From contig NZ_JAAVTA010000001.1 in assembly GCF_012102705.1 (NCBI RefSeq), forward strand, positions 1-64,000: a stretch of 64,000 nt of DNA, given 5' to 3'. The notes under the pieces were generated by a model, which ran no database searches, was not told where the DNA came from, and worked only from the letters and a program-made list of their open reading frames with translations. The translations under genes and the position numbers were made by a program. Shown here in pieces: positions 26,940 to 37,140 of the stretch; position 1 is the stretch's first letter, and the number at the start of each line of letters is the position of its first letter. The DNA is from Haematospirillum sp. H1815 (GTDB lineage Bacteria; Pseudomonadota; Alphaproteobacteria; Rhodospirillales; Rhodospirillaceae).

Positions 26940-27473
26940 GTGGCTGGGTCTGATGGAACTGTTATTCGGGAAGCAACCCTGATCGATGCAGACGCATTGG
27001 GCCTTATACACAGGATTGGTTTGCAGGCTGCTGTTCCTTGGGGAATGCCGCCAACGGCCTTGGTTCTGTCGGCCGGTGACCGCGCGGCAGAATGGCGTGA
27101 ATGGCTGAAGGCCCGCGCAACAACGCGCAATGGTGGCCAGGCTATGGTCGCGGATTCCATGCATGGTCCTGTCGGCTTTATCTGCGTTGCTCCCGGCCAT
27201 CCCCCCGGTGTGCCCGAGCACTGGTTGATCAGCCATTTCACAGTACTGGGTGCGCATCAGAAGCAGGGTCTCGGGCGTCAGCTGTTGAAGGCGGCCTTGG
27301 AAAAGGTGGCGCGTGGGCGTGGTGTGAGGGCGGATCTGTTCGTTCCCTCTGGTGCTCCTTGGGCTGCGGTGGTCGAGCATATGGGGGGACTGCCCGGTGG
27401 TGCAGAGCCTTTGGTACGGGCAGGAATGTCATTTATGGCAGAGCGGTACAGCTTCTCTGTGCTCTCTGCGTGA
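26940..27473 (+). CDS. GNAT-family N-acetyltransferase
   Basis: A 177-residue protein with a GNAT fold; the acetyl-CoA binding motif A reads HQKQGLGRQLL (form Q/RxxGxG/A). HFTVLGAHQKQG matches the beta4-alpha3 region. I chose a GTG start at 26940 with AGGGAG 8 nt upstream; the in-frame ATG at 26859 would add 27 Cys/Arg-rich residues without a binding site. The substrate is not known. It stands between the DUF4910 gene and gor on the same strand, with gaps of about 140 and 70 bp. Confidence 0.7.
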   Translation: MAGSDGTVIREATLIDADALGLIHRIGLQAAVPWGMPPTALVLSAGDRAAEWREWLKARATTRNGGQAMVADSMHGPVGFICVAPGHPPGVPEHWLISHFTVLGAHQKQGLGRQLLKAALEKVARGRGVRADLFVPSGAPWAAVVEHMGGLPGGAEPLVRAGMSFMAERYSFSVLSA

Positions 27474-27546
27474 GTCAGGTAGGTTTTAATGCACGGGGAC
27501 AGTGCGCCAGGCATGCCGGCGCCCGGGTAACAATCAGGAAGGCATG

Positions 27547-28917
27547 ATGGCAGCTTTTGAGTACGATCTTGTAACGCTTGGTGCCGGATCCGGCGGTGTT
27601 CGGGCATCCCGTCTTGCCAGTGGGTATGGAGCCCGTGTTGCCGTGATCGAGGAAAGCCGGGTTGGCGGAACCTGTGTCGTTCGTGGCTGTGTTCCCAAGA
27701 AACTGTTGATCTATGGGGCAGAGTTTGCCCGTTCCTTTCAGGATGCGTGTGGGTATGGCTGGGCTGTCGGTGATGTCCATCTTGACTGGCCGGCGCTTGT
27801 GGCGAGCAAGAACCGAGAGCTGGATCGTCTGGAGGCAGTCTACCGCAATACGCTGAAGTCAAATCATGTCGAGCTGGTAGAGGGGCGTGGCAGGCTTGTT
27901 GATCCGCATACGGTTGAGGTCAATGGTCGCCGTATGACGGCACAGAGAATACTGGTCGCTGTTGGTGGGTGGCCTGTCCTGCCGGATATCCCGGGTGTCG
28001 AGCATGCCATAACATCCAACGAGGCGCTGGATTTGCCCCGCTTGCCGGACAGCATTGTGATTGTCGGTGGGGGATTCATTGCGGTGGAATTCGCCGGCCT
28101 CTTCCGTGCCTTGGGATGCGCGGTGACCTTGGTTATCCGTGCCGACAATATCCTGCGCGGTTTCGATCAGGATATCCGCGAGCACCTGGTTGCTGAACTT
28201 GAGCATCAGGGCATTGCGATCTGTCGCAAAAGTCAGGTGCAGTCCATCCGTTGCGAGAAGGATGGTCGCCGGATGGTAACGCTGCAGGATGGCCGGATCC
28301 TGGCCTGTGAGCAGGTCATGTACGCAACAGGTCGGGCCCCCAACACGGCGGGTCTTGGGTTGGAAGAAGCTGGGGTTGCGCTGGATCCCCGAACCGGTGC
28401 AGTGCAGGTTGATGCTTGGTCCCGGACTAATGTCAGCAGCATCTGGGCCGTGGGTGATGTGACAAACCGTATCAACCTGACCCCGGTTGCAATCCGGGAG
28501 GGCGCCTGTTTTGCTGAAACTGAATTCAACAACAACCCGATGACCCCGGATCATGCAAACGTGGCTTCAGCTGTTTTCAGCCAGCCTGCCGTCGGTATGG
28601 TTGGTCTGACCGAAGAGCAAGCGCGCGCCCGGGGCCCGGTTGATGTGTATGTGACCCGCTTTCGTCCGATGAAAAATACCCTTTCAGGGCGCGAGGAACG
28701 CACGATGATGAAGCTTCTGGTCGATCGGGCAACCCAGGTTGTGATCGGGGCCCATATGGTTGGTCCTGATGCGCCGGAGATCATCCAGGGGCTCGCTATC
28801 GCCGTCAAGGCCAGCCTGACCAAGAAGGACTTTGATGCGACGGTTGGTATTCATCCCACAGCAGCAGAAGAATTTGTAACCCTGCGTACACCACGGCCTG
28901 ACCCAGTATCCGTGTGA
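27547..28917 (+). CDS. gor: Glutathione-disulfide reductase
   Basis: A 456-residue flavoprotein disulfide reductase that regenerates glutathione with NADPH. The FAD-binding GAGSGGVRASRLA, the redox pair in GGTCVVRGCVPKK (Cys43, Cys48), the NADPH-binding VGGGFIAVEFAG, the second FAD motif IWAVGDVTNRINLTPVA and the C-terminal catalytic HPTAAEEFVTL are all visible. The CVVRGCVPKK form is the glutathione reductase type seen in proteobacteria and plants rather than lipoamide dehydrogenase. Two adjacent ATGs exist; the second (27547) is better spaced from AGGA. Confidence 0.93.
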   Translation: MAAFEYDLVTLGAGSGGVRASRLASGYGARVAVIEESRVGGTCVVRGCVPKKLLIYGAEFARSFQDACGYGWAVGDVHLDWPALVASKNRELDRLEAVYRNTLKSNHVELVEGRGRLVDPHTVEVNGRRMTAQRILVAVGGWPVLPDIPGVEHAITSNEALDLPRLPDSIVIVGGGFIAVEFAGLFRALGCAVTLVIRADNILRGFDQDIREHLVAELEHQGIAICRKSQVQSIRCEKDGRRMVTLQDGRILACEQVMYATGRAPNTAGLGLEEAGVALDPRTGAVQVDAWSRTNVSSIWAVGDVTNRINLTPVAIREGACFAETEFNNNPMTPDHANVASAVFSQPAVGMVGLTEEQARARGPVDVYVTRFRPMKNTLSGREERTMMKLLVDRATQVVIGAHMVGPDAPEIIQGLAIAVKASLTKKDFDATVGIHPTAAEEFVTLRTPRPDPVSV

Positions 28918-29166
28918 TTTGTTATAAGTACACGTCTTGATGCAAAGGGAATCCTGTTTCAGTGGTGTATTCTTTGCCCCAATGCGTTGCTCTGCAGACC
29001 GTTGCTTCGGGTCCATAAAGGGGGTGGCGAGGTAACGGGCTGACTTTTTTGCCTGCTTTTGGTCTGTTGGCTTGCGTCTGTATGCGGATGGAGCCTATAT
29101 CTCGGACTCCCTGTTGTTTTTGTCAGAGTCTTTTTCTCTGTCTGCTTTAAGAAGGATGATGGTGTT

Positions 29167-30585
29167 ATGTCTGGAAAATGGACCCCCGAAAGCTGGAGGA
29201 GCATTGTGCACTCGGCAGTAGAGGCGGGGTGGCCATTTGAGACATTCCAGATGCCGACCTATCCCGATCCGCAGAAGCTGCAAGCCGTGGAGGATTCCTT
29301 GCGGGGCTTGCCGCCTCTGGTTTTTGCCGGGGAGGCCCGTCGCCTGCGCAGTGCCTTGGCCGAGGTCGCTGAAGGGCGCGCCTTTATGCTCCAGGGTGGT
29401 GATTGCGCAGAAAGCTTCTCGGAGTTCCGGGCCGATTCGATCCGCGATACCTTCCGTGTTATTCTGCAAATGGCGATTGTCCTGACTTTCGGTGCGTCGT
29501 GCCCGGTTGTGAAGGTTGGGCGCATGGCCGGCCAGTTTGCCAAGCCCCGGTCTGCTGCAACGGAAATGCAGGATGGCCAGGAGCTGCCCAGTTACCGGGG
29601 TGACATGATCAATGGTCCGGATTTTACGCTGCAGGACCGTACGCCGGACCCGCAGCGTATGATGCAGGTTTACAACCAGTCTGCAGCGACCCTGAACCTG
29701 TTGCGTGCCTTTGCAGAAGGTGGTTACGCCGATCTGCACAAGGTTCACCAGTGGACGCTTGGCTTTGTCAATGGCTCTGATCAGGCGGCCCGTTACCAGG
29801 AAATGGCAGACCGTATCCAGGAAGCCCTGTGCTTCATGGATGCATGCGGCCTGACGGGGGAGCGCGTACCCCAGTTGCGCAAGACGGACTTCTACACATC
29901 ACACGAGGCGCTTCTGCTGCCCTACGAGCAGGCCCTGACCCGTGTGGACTCCACAACGGGGGACTGGTACTGCTGTTCCGCCCATCTGCTGTGGATTGGC
30001 GAGCGTACCCGCGACCCCGAAGGGCCGCATGTGGAGTTTCTGCGCGGCGTCCAGAATCCGGTGGCTGTCAAGGTTGGTCCGGGGACAACGCCGGATGTGC
30101 TCCTGCGGCTGTGTGATATTCTCAATCCCGCTAACGAGGCGGGACGCCTGACCCTGATTACTCGTATGGGGGCAGAGGCTCTGGGGGCGCGTCTGCCTGC
30201 CCTGATCCGTGCTGTGCAACGCGAGGGGCGCAAGGTTGTGTGGTCTTGCGATCCGATGCATGCCAATACCCACAAGGCTGCCAATGGCTACAAGACCCGT
30301 TGTTTCGACCGCATCCTGGCCGAGGTGCGGACATTCTTCGCCGTTCATCGGGCTGAAGGCAGTCATGCCGGGGCTTTGCACCTGGAACTGACCGGGCGTG
30401 ATGTGACGGAGTGTATCGGCGGATCCCAGGCTATTACCGAAGCCAGGCTGGGGGATGCCTATCATACCTTTTGTGATCCCCGCCTGAATGCGGCCCAGTC
30501 TTTGGACCTTGCCTTCCTGGTTGCCCAGGCCCTGAAGGAGGAGCGACGGGGGCAGCCATTGTCCGGGTTCGCCGTGGGAGCCTGA
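29167..30585 (+). CDS. aroG: Class II 3-deoxy-7-phosphoheptulonate (DAHP) synthase
   Basis: A 472-residue class II (plant/mycobacterial-type) DAHP synthase, the first enzyme of the shikimate pathway, condensing PEP and erythrose-4-phosphate. Family segments include [23 protein letters not shown] (metal-ligand Cys), [54 protein letters not shown] split around the PEP site, and [15 protein letters not shown]. The ATG at 29167 follows GAAGGATG; the frame opens upstream at 29059 but the added hydrophobic residues are not part of the family. It stands after a 249-bp gap that could carry regulation, though I saw no leader peptide. Confidence 0.95.
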   Translation: MSGKWTPESWRSIVHSAVEAGWPFETFQMPTYPDPQKLQAVEDSLRGLPPLVFAGEARRLRSALAEVAEGRAFMLQGGDCAESFSEFRADSIRDTFRVILQMAIVLTFGASCPVVKVGRMAGQFAKPRSAATEMQDGQELPSYRGDMINGPDFTLQDRTPDPQRMMQVYNQSAATLNLLRAFAEGGYADLHKVHQWTLGFVNGSDQAARYQEMADRIQEALCFMDACGLTGERVPQLRKTDFYTSHEALLLPYEQALTRVDSTTGDWYCCSAHLLWIGERTRDPEGPHVEFLRGVQNPVAVKVGPGTTPDVLLRLCDILNPANEAGRLTLITRMGAEALGARLPALIRAVQREGRKVVWSCDPMHANTHKAANGYKTRCFDRILAEVRTFFAVHRAEGSHAGALHLELTGRDVTECIGGSQAITEARLGDAYHTFCDPRLNAAQSLDLAFLVAQALKEERRGQPLSGFAVGA

Positions 30586-30635
30586 TCGGTCGCATTTTTT
30601 CTTCTGCTTTGGTCTGGGGCGCAAAGGATATCATC

Positions 30636-31781
30636 TTGGAAGGATTGCTGGACAGGTTTCCCCCTTCGCCTGATTCTGTTCGGGCGTGGACCGACGCGTA
30701 TTTTGCCCGTACCCGAAACATTATTGAGCGGTTTGGTGATATTGATGTCACCTATGCTGTTTTCTTGCGCCGCCCGGTTCTGGCTGCAACGCGCATGGCG
30801 CGTGAGTGGTTGGAGGCCGTTGTCCCCAAAGACGGACCGGGTGTGTGTGTTGAGGAACCCTTTGCGGAAGGGGACCGTGTTGGTGCGGGGGAACCGCTTC
30901 TTTTTGTGACCGGTCGTTTCTCTGTTCTGGTCGAGCTGGAAACACTGTTGTTACAGAAACTGGGCGCTGCCTGCGTTGCCGCCTGGCAGGCCGAAGCCAT
31001 GTGCAGCGAGCTGCCTCATGTTGATTTTCTGGCCATGGATGCACGGCATTGTGCCGGAACAGAGATGGCTGCCTTGATGGCCTATGCGGCCTCTGTTGGC
31101 TCTTCTGCTGCCCGCAAGAGGGCTGGTGCGCGTGGTTTTACGGGCAATGCCACAGATGCGACAGCGCACTGGTTTGGCCGTAGTGAGGGTATGGGGACCA
31201 TGCCACATGCCTTGATTGGTTATGCCGGGTCAACGGTGCAGGCCGCCAGGATGTATCATGAAACGTTCCCTGATGATCCTCTAATAGTCCTAGTGGATTA
31301 CTTCGGGCAGGAAGTGGATGACGCTCTTGAGGTATGCCGTACTTTCCCGGATCTGGCCGTGGCGGGGCGCCTTGCCGTGCGTCTGGATACGCATGGCGGG
31401 CGTTTTCTGCAAGGGCTTGATCCTCAATCCAGTTATGCTGTTCTGGATCAACATGCTCCTCAGGCCATTCGGGGGTACCGTACGGATCGGGAACTGAAGC
31501 ATCTTATTGGAACGGGCGTATCGGCGGCAGCTATATGGCACGTGCGTGATTGCCTGGACAAGGCAGGTTTCCCCGGTGTGCGGATTGTGGCCTCATCGGG
31601 TTTTACTCCGGAGAAGTGCCGTGTTATCGGGTATGCTCGGGCGCCGGTGGATGTGATTGGAACGGGCAGTTTCCTACCGGATTCCTGGCAGGAGACCTAT
31701 GCAACGGCTGATATTATTGCCTATGGAGGGGAACCCAGGGTGAAGGTTGGCCGTGAATTTCTGCTGCGCCGTTCACGTTAA
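30636..31781 (+). CDS. pncB: Nicotinate phosphoribosyltransferase
   Basis: A 381-residue member of the nicotinate/nicotinate-nucleotide phosphoribosyltransferase family that salvages nicotinate to NaMN. Matching segments are YFARTRNIIERFG at the N-terminus, FVTGRFSVLVELETLLLQKLG, MDARHCAGTEMAALMAYAASVG, GFTGNATDATA, MPHALIGYAGSTVQAA, RLDTHGGRF and SSGFTPEKC. I propose a TTG start at 30636 with AAGGA 7 nt upstream; a TTG at 30609 also keeps frame but lacks a site. The downstream gene is NAD synthetase, so the two genes cover adjacent NAD steps (NadD is not here). Confidence 0.88.
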   Translation: MEGLLDRFPPSPDSVRAWTDAYFARTRNIIERFGDIDVTYAVFLRRPVLAATRMAREWLEAVVPKDGPGVCVEEPFAEGDRVGAGEPLLFVTGRFSVLVELETLLLQKLGAACVAAWQAEAMCSELPHVDFLAMDARHCAGTEMAALMAYAASVGSSAARKRAGARGFTGNATDATAHWFGRSEGMGTMPHALIGYAGSTVQAARMYHETFPDDPLIVLVDYFGQEVDDALEVCRTFPDLAVAGRLAVRLDTHGGRFLQGLDPQSSYAVLDQHAPQAIRGYRTDRELKHLIGTGVSAAAIWHVRDCLDKAGFPGVRIVASSGFTPEKCRVIGYARAPVDVIGTGSFLPDSWQETYATADIIAYGGEPRVKVGREFLLRRSR

Positions 31782-31854
31782 CAGTATGCGGCTTGGTAAT
31801 CGTTCCTTTCATATCTTTTTATCGGCGGACTTGTGTGTTCTGTCGTCTTGCGCG

Positions 31855-31883
31855 TTGACAGGGGTCTGTCTCCATCCTAGCTT
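31855..31883 (+). promoter_or_regulatory. Candidate sigma-70 promoter for nadE
   Basis: TTGACA (31855-31860) is a perfect -35 box; 17 nt later stands TAGCTT (31878-31883) as a weak -10. The likely start of transcription would be about 25 nt upstream of the nadE start codon. Confidence 0.4.
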
Positions 31884-31913
31884 GCCGGACTTCGCTGGTT
31901 TTGATATCGCAGA

Positions 31914-33596
31914 ATGATCATGGTGATGGCTGATACCCTGAAGCTGGCGCTGGCGCAGCTCAATCCGACTGTTGGTGCCATCCGGGCCAATGCGGCACTG
32001 GTTCGGGATGCCAGAGACAAAGCTGCGGCAGAAGGAGCCAACCTTCTGATAACGGGTGAGCTGGTCCTGTGCGGATACCCGCCCGAGGATTTGGTATATC
32101 GCCCGGCCTTCCTGGATATGATAGAGAGTGAGCTTCAGGCTCTTGCCGCTCTCACAGCGGATGGTGGACCCGCCCTTCTGGTCGGCGCTCCTTGGCGGCA
32201 GAGCGGTGCACTTTACAACGCGGCCTTGGTTCTGGATGGGGGGGTGATTCAGGATGTTATTCTGAAGCATCACCTGCCGAACTATGGCGTTTTTGACGAG
32301 GTACGGGTTTTTTCTGCAGGCCCCCTGCCGCAGCCAGTCACGGTGCGTGGTGTTCGCATGGGGGTGATGGTTTGTGAGGATATGTGGTTCCCGGATGTGT
32401 CACGCTCTCTTGCCTGTAATGGGGCAGAACTGCTGGTGGTGCTCAACGGTTCTCCGTGGGAACTGGACAAAATTGCCGAAAGGCAGCAGCACGCCGCGGC
32501 CCGCGTGGGCGAAACCGGTTTGGCTTTGGTTTATGTCAACCAGGTAGGTGGTCAGGATGAATTGGTGTTTGATGGATCTTCCTTCGTTCTCGGGTGCGAT
32601 GCTGCCGTGTGCCATGCCGCGCCGCCGTGGGATGAAGGCGTCACATTTTGCACGTGGTCGCGCCGAGATGCGCGATGGTGGCCGGACGGGGGCGCGTCGT
32701 CCTCTGCCGCGTATCCGCGGCGGGAAGAGTACATCTACCGGGCTTTGGTTCTTGGCTTGCGCGACTACGTAAGCAAGAATGGGTTTCCCGGCGTGTTGCT
32801 GGGGCTTTCGGGTGGTATTGACAGCGCCCTGTCGGCCGCCATTGCAGTGGATGCGCTGGGCGCCGACCGTGTCTGGTGTGTGATGATGCCGTCGGTCTAT
32901 ACGTCGCGCGACAGTCTGGACGATGCTGCCGAGGTTGCGCGTCTGTTGGGGTGCCGTCTTGATACCATTCCTATTGCTCCGGCTGTTGAGGCGTGGGATC
33001 GGATGCTGGCTCCTCTCTTTTCCGGTCATCCGCCTGATATTACCGAAGAGAACTTGCAGTCCCGCACGCGGGGTGTGATCCTGATGGGGCTTTCCAACAA
33101 ATTTGGCCCGATGGTTCTGTCAACGGGTAACAAATCTGAGATGAGCACCGGGTATGCAACCCTGTACGGTGATATGTGCGGCGGGTATTCTGTCTTGAAG
33201 GATATCTACAAGACCACGGTCTTTGCTGTATCGGAATGGCGCAATAGCTGTTGCCCGCAGGGGCTTCTTGGGCCGGCTGGACCTGTGATGCCGCGGCGGG
33301 TCATTGACAAGCCCCCCACAGCGGAACTGCGCCACGACCAGAAAGATGAAGACAGTCTGCCCCCATATCCAGTGCTGGATTCTATCCTGGAGAAACTGAT
33401 TGAGGAGCGCAAAAGCGTTTCAGCTGTTGCGGCAGAAACGGGCTACCCTCATGCCGAGGTTGAAAGGGTATGGGCGCTGTTGAATCGTGCGGAATACAAG
33501 CGTCGCCAAGCCCCGCCCGGTGTCAAGATCACCCGTTGTGCATTCGGGCGCGAGCGCCGCTATCCGTTGACCAATGCTTTTGTAAAACTGGCCTGA
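31914..33596 (+). CDS. nadE: Glutamine-dependent NAD+ synthetase
   Basis: A 560-residue two-domain enzyme that amidates NaAD to NAD+ with ammonia from glutamine. The N-terminal carbon-nitrogen hydrolase domain (about 5-260) shows the Glu-Lys-Cys triad region (TGELVLCGYPPEDL, LKHHLPNYGVFDE, VCEDMW), and the C-terminal synthetase domain has the PP-loop GLSGGIDSAL and STGNKSEMSTGYATLYGDM. Length and order match the glutaminase-fused form. Three in-frame ATGs (31914, 31920, 31926) are possible starts with no clear best. It follows pncB. Confidence 0.97.
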   Translation: MIMVMADTLKLALAQLNPTVGAIRANAALVRDARDKAAAEGANLLITGELVLCGYPPEDLVYRPAFLDMIESELQALAALTADGGPALLVGAPWRQSGALYNAALVLDGGVIQDVILKHHLPNYGVFDEVRVFSAGPLPQPVTVRGVRMGVMVCEDMWFPDVSRSLACNGAELLVVLNGSPWELDKIAERQQHAAARVGETGLALVYVNQVGGQDELVFDGSSFVLGCDAAVCHAAPPWDEGVTFCTWSRRDARWWPDGGASSSAAYPRREEYIYRALVLGLRDYVSKNGFPGVLLGLSGGIDSALSAAIAVDALGADRVWCVMMPSVYTSRDSLDDAAEVARLLGCRLDTIPIAPAVEAWDRMLAPLFSGHPPDITEENLQSRTRGVILMGLSNKFGPMVLSTGNKSEMSTGYATLYGDMCGGYSVLKDIYKTTVFAVSEWRNSCCPQGLLGPAGPVMPRRVIDKPPTAELRHDQKDEDSLPPYPVLDSILEKLIEERKSVSAVAAETGYPHAEVERVWALLNRAEYKRRQAPPGVKITRCAFGRERRYPLTNAFVKLA

Positions 33597-33627
33597 GGTT
33601 ATCCGGGCTTTCTGGAAAACATACTGA

Positions 33628-34965
33628 ATGTCTGTTCGTGTTCGCTTTGCTCCTTCCCCCACCGGTGCCCTTCATATGGGCAATATCCGTCTGGCTGTTA
33701 TTAATTTCTTGCTTGCAGGCGGTGATCCGGGGCGCTTTGTGCTGCGCTATGATGATACAGACCAAGAGCGTTCCAAGCCTGAATTCATCGAAGGCATAGC
33801 CCGTGACCTGCGCTGGTTGGGCATTGAATGGAAGCAGGAGTTTTTCCAGTCGCGTCGGCTTGATCTGTATATGCAGGCGCGGGATCGCCTGATTGCTGAT
33901 GGTCGCCTGTATCCTTGTTACGAGACACCCGAAGAACTGGAATATATGCGCAACCGTCAGCGTGCACGGGGCTTGCCTCCTGTTTATGACCGCTCGGCAT
34001 TGGCGCTGACATCGGAGCAGAAGGAAACCCTTGAGCAACAGGGACGGCGCCCGCACTGGAGATTCCGGCTCGATCCCGGAGAGATACGCTGGACGGACTT
34101 GGTTCGTGGTGAGTGTGTTTATAATGCAGCTCACTTGGCAGATCCGGTTGTGATTCGGGAGGATGGCAGCTTTTTGTATTTGTTGCCGTCGGTTGTTGAC
34201 GATGTTGCAATGGGCATAACCCATGTTGTGCGGGGTGAGGATCACGTAACCAATACGGCGGTCCAGATCCAGATGTTCCATGCCTTGGGGGGAAAGCTGC
34301 CGGCGTTTGCGCATCTTCCCCTGTTGGTTGGAGCGGATGGACACAAGCTGTCCAAGCGCAGCGGAAGTTTGTCTGTGGCGGAGTTGCGTGACAAGGGGGT
34401 TGAGCCACTGGCTGTCCATGCCCTTCTGGCGCGCCTTGGCTCTTCAGAGGCGGTGGAGCCGGTTCAGGATGTGCAGGTTCTGATCCAGGGTTTTGATCTC
34501 GGGCGTTTTGGGCGTGGTACCCCGCGGCTGGATGAAGCCGATTTGATGCGTCTGACAGAAAAACTGGTCCATGGCATGGGCTGGGATCAGGTTGCCCAAC
34601 GCCTTCGGTCCCTGGGTTGTGATCTGGCCGACGAGTCCTTTTGGTTGGCTGTTCGTCCTAACGTGCAGACGGTTGCCGATACCCTGCCGTGGTACCGTAT
34701 TTTGCATGGCCCAATGGTTCCTGTTTGCGAAGATGCAGCTTTCTTGGTTAAAGCTGCTTCCTTGCTTCCGCCAGAGCCATGGGACGAGAAGACCTGGAAG
34801 CAGTGGACAGGGGTTGTGTCCGCACAAACCGGGCGGAAGGGCAAGGCATTGTTCATGCCACTGCGCCTGGCTCTGACCGGTTTGGGCCATGGTCCGGAGC
34901 TCAAGGTTCTTCTGCCTTTGCTCGGGCGTGGTCGCGTTCTGCAGCGGCTGGGGTGTGCTGCCTAA
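33628..34965 (+). CDS. gltX: Glutamate--tRNA ligase
   Basis: A 445-residue class I aminoacyl-tRNA synthetase charging tRNA-Glu. The HIGH-type motif is LHMGN within FAPSPTGALHMGN, and the KMSKS-type motif is KLSKR (GHKLSKRSG). The LRYDDTDQERSK and VVRGEDHVTNTAVQ segments are standard. Many alphaproteobacteria carry two GltX copies, one of which charges tRNA-Gln for later transamidation; the short length and MGN form could indicate the second type, but one copy alone cannot settle this. The last four bases overlap the convergent TauE-like gene. Confidence 0.95.
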   Translation: MSVRVRFAPSPTGALHMGNIRLAVINFLLAGGDPGRFVLRYDDTDQERSKPEFIEGIARDLRWLGIEWKQEFFQSRRLDLYMQARDRLIADGRLYPCYETPEELEYMRNRQRARGLPPVYDRSALALTSEQKETLEQQGRRPHWRFRLDPGEIRWTDLVRGECVYNAAHLADPVVIREDGSFLYLLPSVVDDVAMGITHVVRGEDHVTNTAVQIQMFHALGGKLPAFAHLPLLVGADGHKLSKRSGSLSVAELRDKGVEPLAVHALLARLGSSEAVEPVQDVQVLIQGFDLGRFGRGTPRLDEADLMRLTEKLVHGMGWDQVAQRLRSLGCDLADESFWLAVRPNVQTVADTLPWYRILHGPMVPVCEDAAFLVKAASLLPPEPWDEKTWKQWTGVVSAQTGRKGKALFMPLRLALTGLGHGPELKVLLPLLGRGRVLQRLGCAA

Positions 34966-35807
34966 CTCTGGAGGTTCCAGAGCATGCGCAGGCTTGTCAC
35001 GAAAAGAAACAGGGCAAAGACTTGGCGCAGTCTATGTGGTTTGACCGTATGTGAAACCCGTGCCCCCCATGGGGCAAAGCAGGCACTGAGTGGTGCAAGA
35101 ACCAGTGCGCCGGGCAGGCTTATGTAGCCCAGCGACCAGGGGGGGTGCCCGGGGGTATCCATTCCGGCCATGGCGAACCCGACCGCGCCGGGAATCCCTA
35201 TCGCCAGACCAAGGGCGCTGGCCGTTGCAACAGCGCGGTGTATGGGGACAGAGAAAGCTGTCATGGCCGGCACGCTTAATGTTGCTCCGCCAATGCCCAT
35301 CAATGTGGCAAGCGTGCCGATCAAGGTGCCCAGGCAGAGTTGCCCCAAAGTTCCCGGCATCCGGATGGTGAAAGAGGGTCCTGATGGGCCAAAGGCCATA
35401 TGGAGGGCGACCAGAAGAGCTGTAACCGAGAACACAGCGGTCAGGACATATCCCTTGACTGATGCTGCGATGATACCTGCCAGAACAGAGCCCGCGACAA
35501 TGCCGGGTGCCCATGTCTTCAGCAGGTCTGTATCGATGGCATGACGGCGGTAGTGCGACCATGACGATGACAGGGCCGTCGGGACAATGACGGCCAAGGA
35601 TGTTCCAACGGCCATGTGCATCCGTATACTGTCATCAATGCCCGGGGTTGCCAGCAGGTGGAACAGGGCAGGGACCATGATAATCCCACCGCCAACTCCC
35701 AGAAGTCCGGCCAGAAATCCGGCAGCAATGCCGGTTCCGACAAAACCGGCAGCAAGGATGAGAATGCTGAGTGTTGTATCAGTGCTCACCGTATTGGTCC
35801 ATGCCAT
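34962..35807 (-). CDS. TauE/SafE-family sulfite/organosulfonate exporter-like permease
   Basis: A 281-residue integral membrane protein with about eight hydrophobic segments in two similar halves. The family signature GFLAGLLGVGGGIIMVPAL is in the first half and its repeat GTLATLMGIGGATLSVPAM in the second. TauE/SafE proteins export sulfite, sulfoacetate or related anions, but many members have no known substrate. It is convergent with gltX, sharing 4 bp. No sulfur-metabolism gene is near, so the substrate is open. Confidence 0.85.
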   Translation of the reverse strand: MAWTNTVSTDTTLSILILAAGFVGTGIAAGFLAGLLGVGGGIIMVPALFHLLATPGIDDSIRMHMAVGTSLAVIVPTALSSSWSHYRRHAIDTDLLKTWAPGIVAGSVLAGIIAASVKGYVLTAVFSVTALLVALHMAFGPSGPSFTIRMPGTLGQLCLGTLIGTLATLMGIGGATLSVPAMTAFSVPIHRAVATASALGLAIGIPGAVGFAMAGMDTPGHPPWSLGYISLPGALVLAPLSACFAPWGARVSHTVKPHRLRQVFALFLFVTSLRMLWNLQS

Positions 35808-35909
35808 GTGCAGGGCCAGCCAGGATGAGCCACATTCATGGGGCTGTCAAAGTGATGGGTTCCCTTCGGGCAAGAGATTATGTCTTGATAACACCAAGGC
35901 GGTTCTGCT

Positions 35910-36911
35910 TTACGAGTTGGGAACCAGCCTGTTGTCATGAGGGGTCCTTGCTTCGTGCCTGTTGGCATTGCCTGCCGTTGTAACGTGTGTGCTTCCCGTA
36001 ATGCCGGAGCATTCCAGGATACGATGGCCCGTGCGGGTTTCAAAGTCATGGAACATGCGGTCCGGCAGGGGGTCTGTGTCAGACAGGAACAGGCGGATGT
36101 TCTGGGTGGACACACGACCCAGCCCGGGTTTCTGCAACAGCTGCTCGTAGGAAGATGGGGTTCCCGTGAAAATGGTGCAGCGGGGCAAGCTGGCCAGAAC
36201 ACTGTCTACGTTGAAGGAGGGAAGCCATATCATGCTTGCTCCTGCAAGCAAGGCGCAATGGCAGCCGATAGACAGGCCATAAGCCTGAAACATGGGTACG
36301 GTATGCAGAACGATATCCTGATCTGTGATATGCCACGCCTGTATGAGGTTCTGCGCTACGGACAGCAGATTACCATGGGACAGCAGGGAGCTACTCTGCC
36401 GTCCTTTGGTGTCAGGGCTATACAGCACGACTGCTGGATCATCGGGGTGACATTCCACGATCGGGAACTGATCTGATCCTTTGCTGCCATGAATGGCAAA
36501 AGTTCCGTTGTGATGTGTCCCCAAAGTCAGCACATGATGAATACCGAAGCGCTGTGCCAAGGCATGACAGTGGTCTTCCCGTTCCGGTTCCACGATCAGG
36601 ACCTGTGGTCTGGCGTCATGCAGAATATGGTCCAGGGTATGCCCCTCATGATCCGGGTTGATGGGGATAAAGACCACGCCCGCCCTCAGACAGGCCAGAT
36701 GAAGCAACAGAAGCTCGGGAGATTTCTGTACCCGTACGGCGATGCGGTCACCTTTTTGCAGGCCAAGCCGGTAAAGGCTGTCTGCATAGCGGGCCGACCA
36801 TTCCGCCGCCATGGTCCAGGTGATGGTCCGGCCACCGGGTGTATCCAGCAGAATACGATTCCCGTTGGCAGGTGATCGCGCGTATATGCTGGCGTAAAAA
36901 GAGCCTGTCAT
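35910..36911 (-). pseudogene. Truncated, motif-degraded AMP-dependent acyl-CoA ligase (MatB-like)
   Basis: A 333-residue frame matching the N-terminal two thirds of malonyl-CoA synthetase-like ligases: it begins MTGSFYASIYARSP and keeps TWTMAAEWSARYADSL, GDRIAVRVQKSPELL and LSHGNLL. The ATP-binding P-loop, normally YTSGTTGxxKG, reads LYSPDTKGRQSSS and has lost its key Gly, Thr and Lys residues. The usual ERYGMTET site reads ECSGITGS, and the C-terminal domain with the catalytic lysine is missing: the frame stops 28 residues after GITGS. AMP-ligase chemistry is therefore unlikely. The frame itself is otherwise open and has a plausible binding site (GGAAAGG before the ATG at 36911), so a repurposed protein cannot be excluded. 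Confidence 0.65.
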
Positions 36912-37140
36912 GATGCTGCCTTTCCCCATGTGATGTCTGTTCTTTGTGCCCCCCGGCATCACATCCTATTTTACCTGGTTTCCTGGATCTGTCAGGTTTT
37001 TGGTATTATCGATTATCTCTGCCTGGTCGTGGTGCCATGTGTGTAGCGGGATTTTCATGCTACGGTGACCAGAAAGGAAATCACGGGGCTGAAGTCCGTA
37101 TTCATCCGGATTTAGGCTGTGCATGGGGATGGGAGATCGC

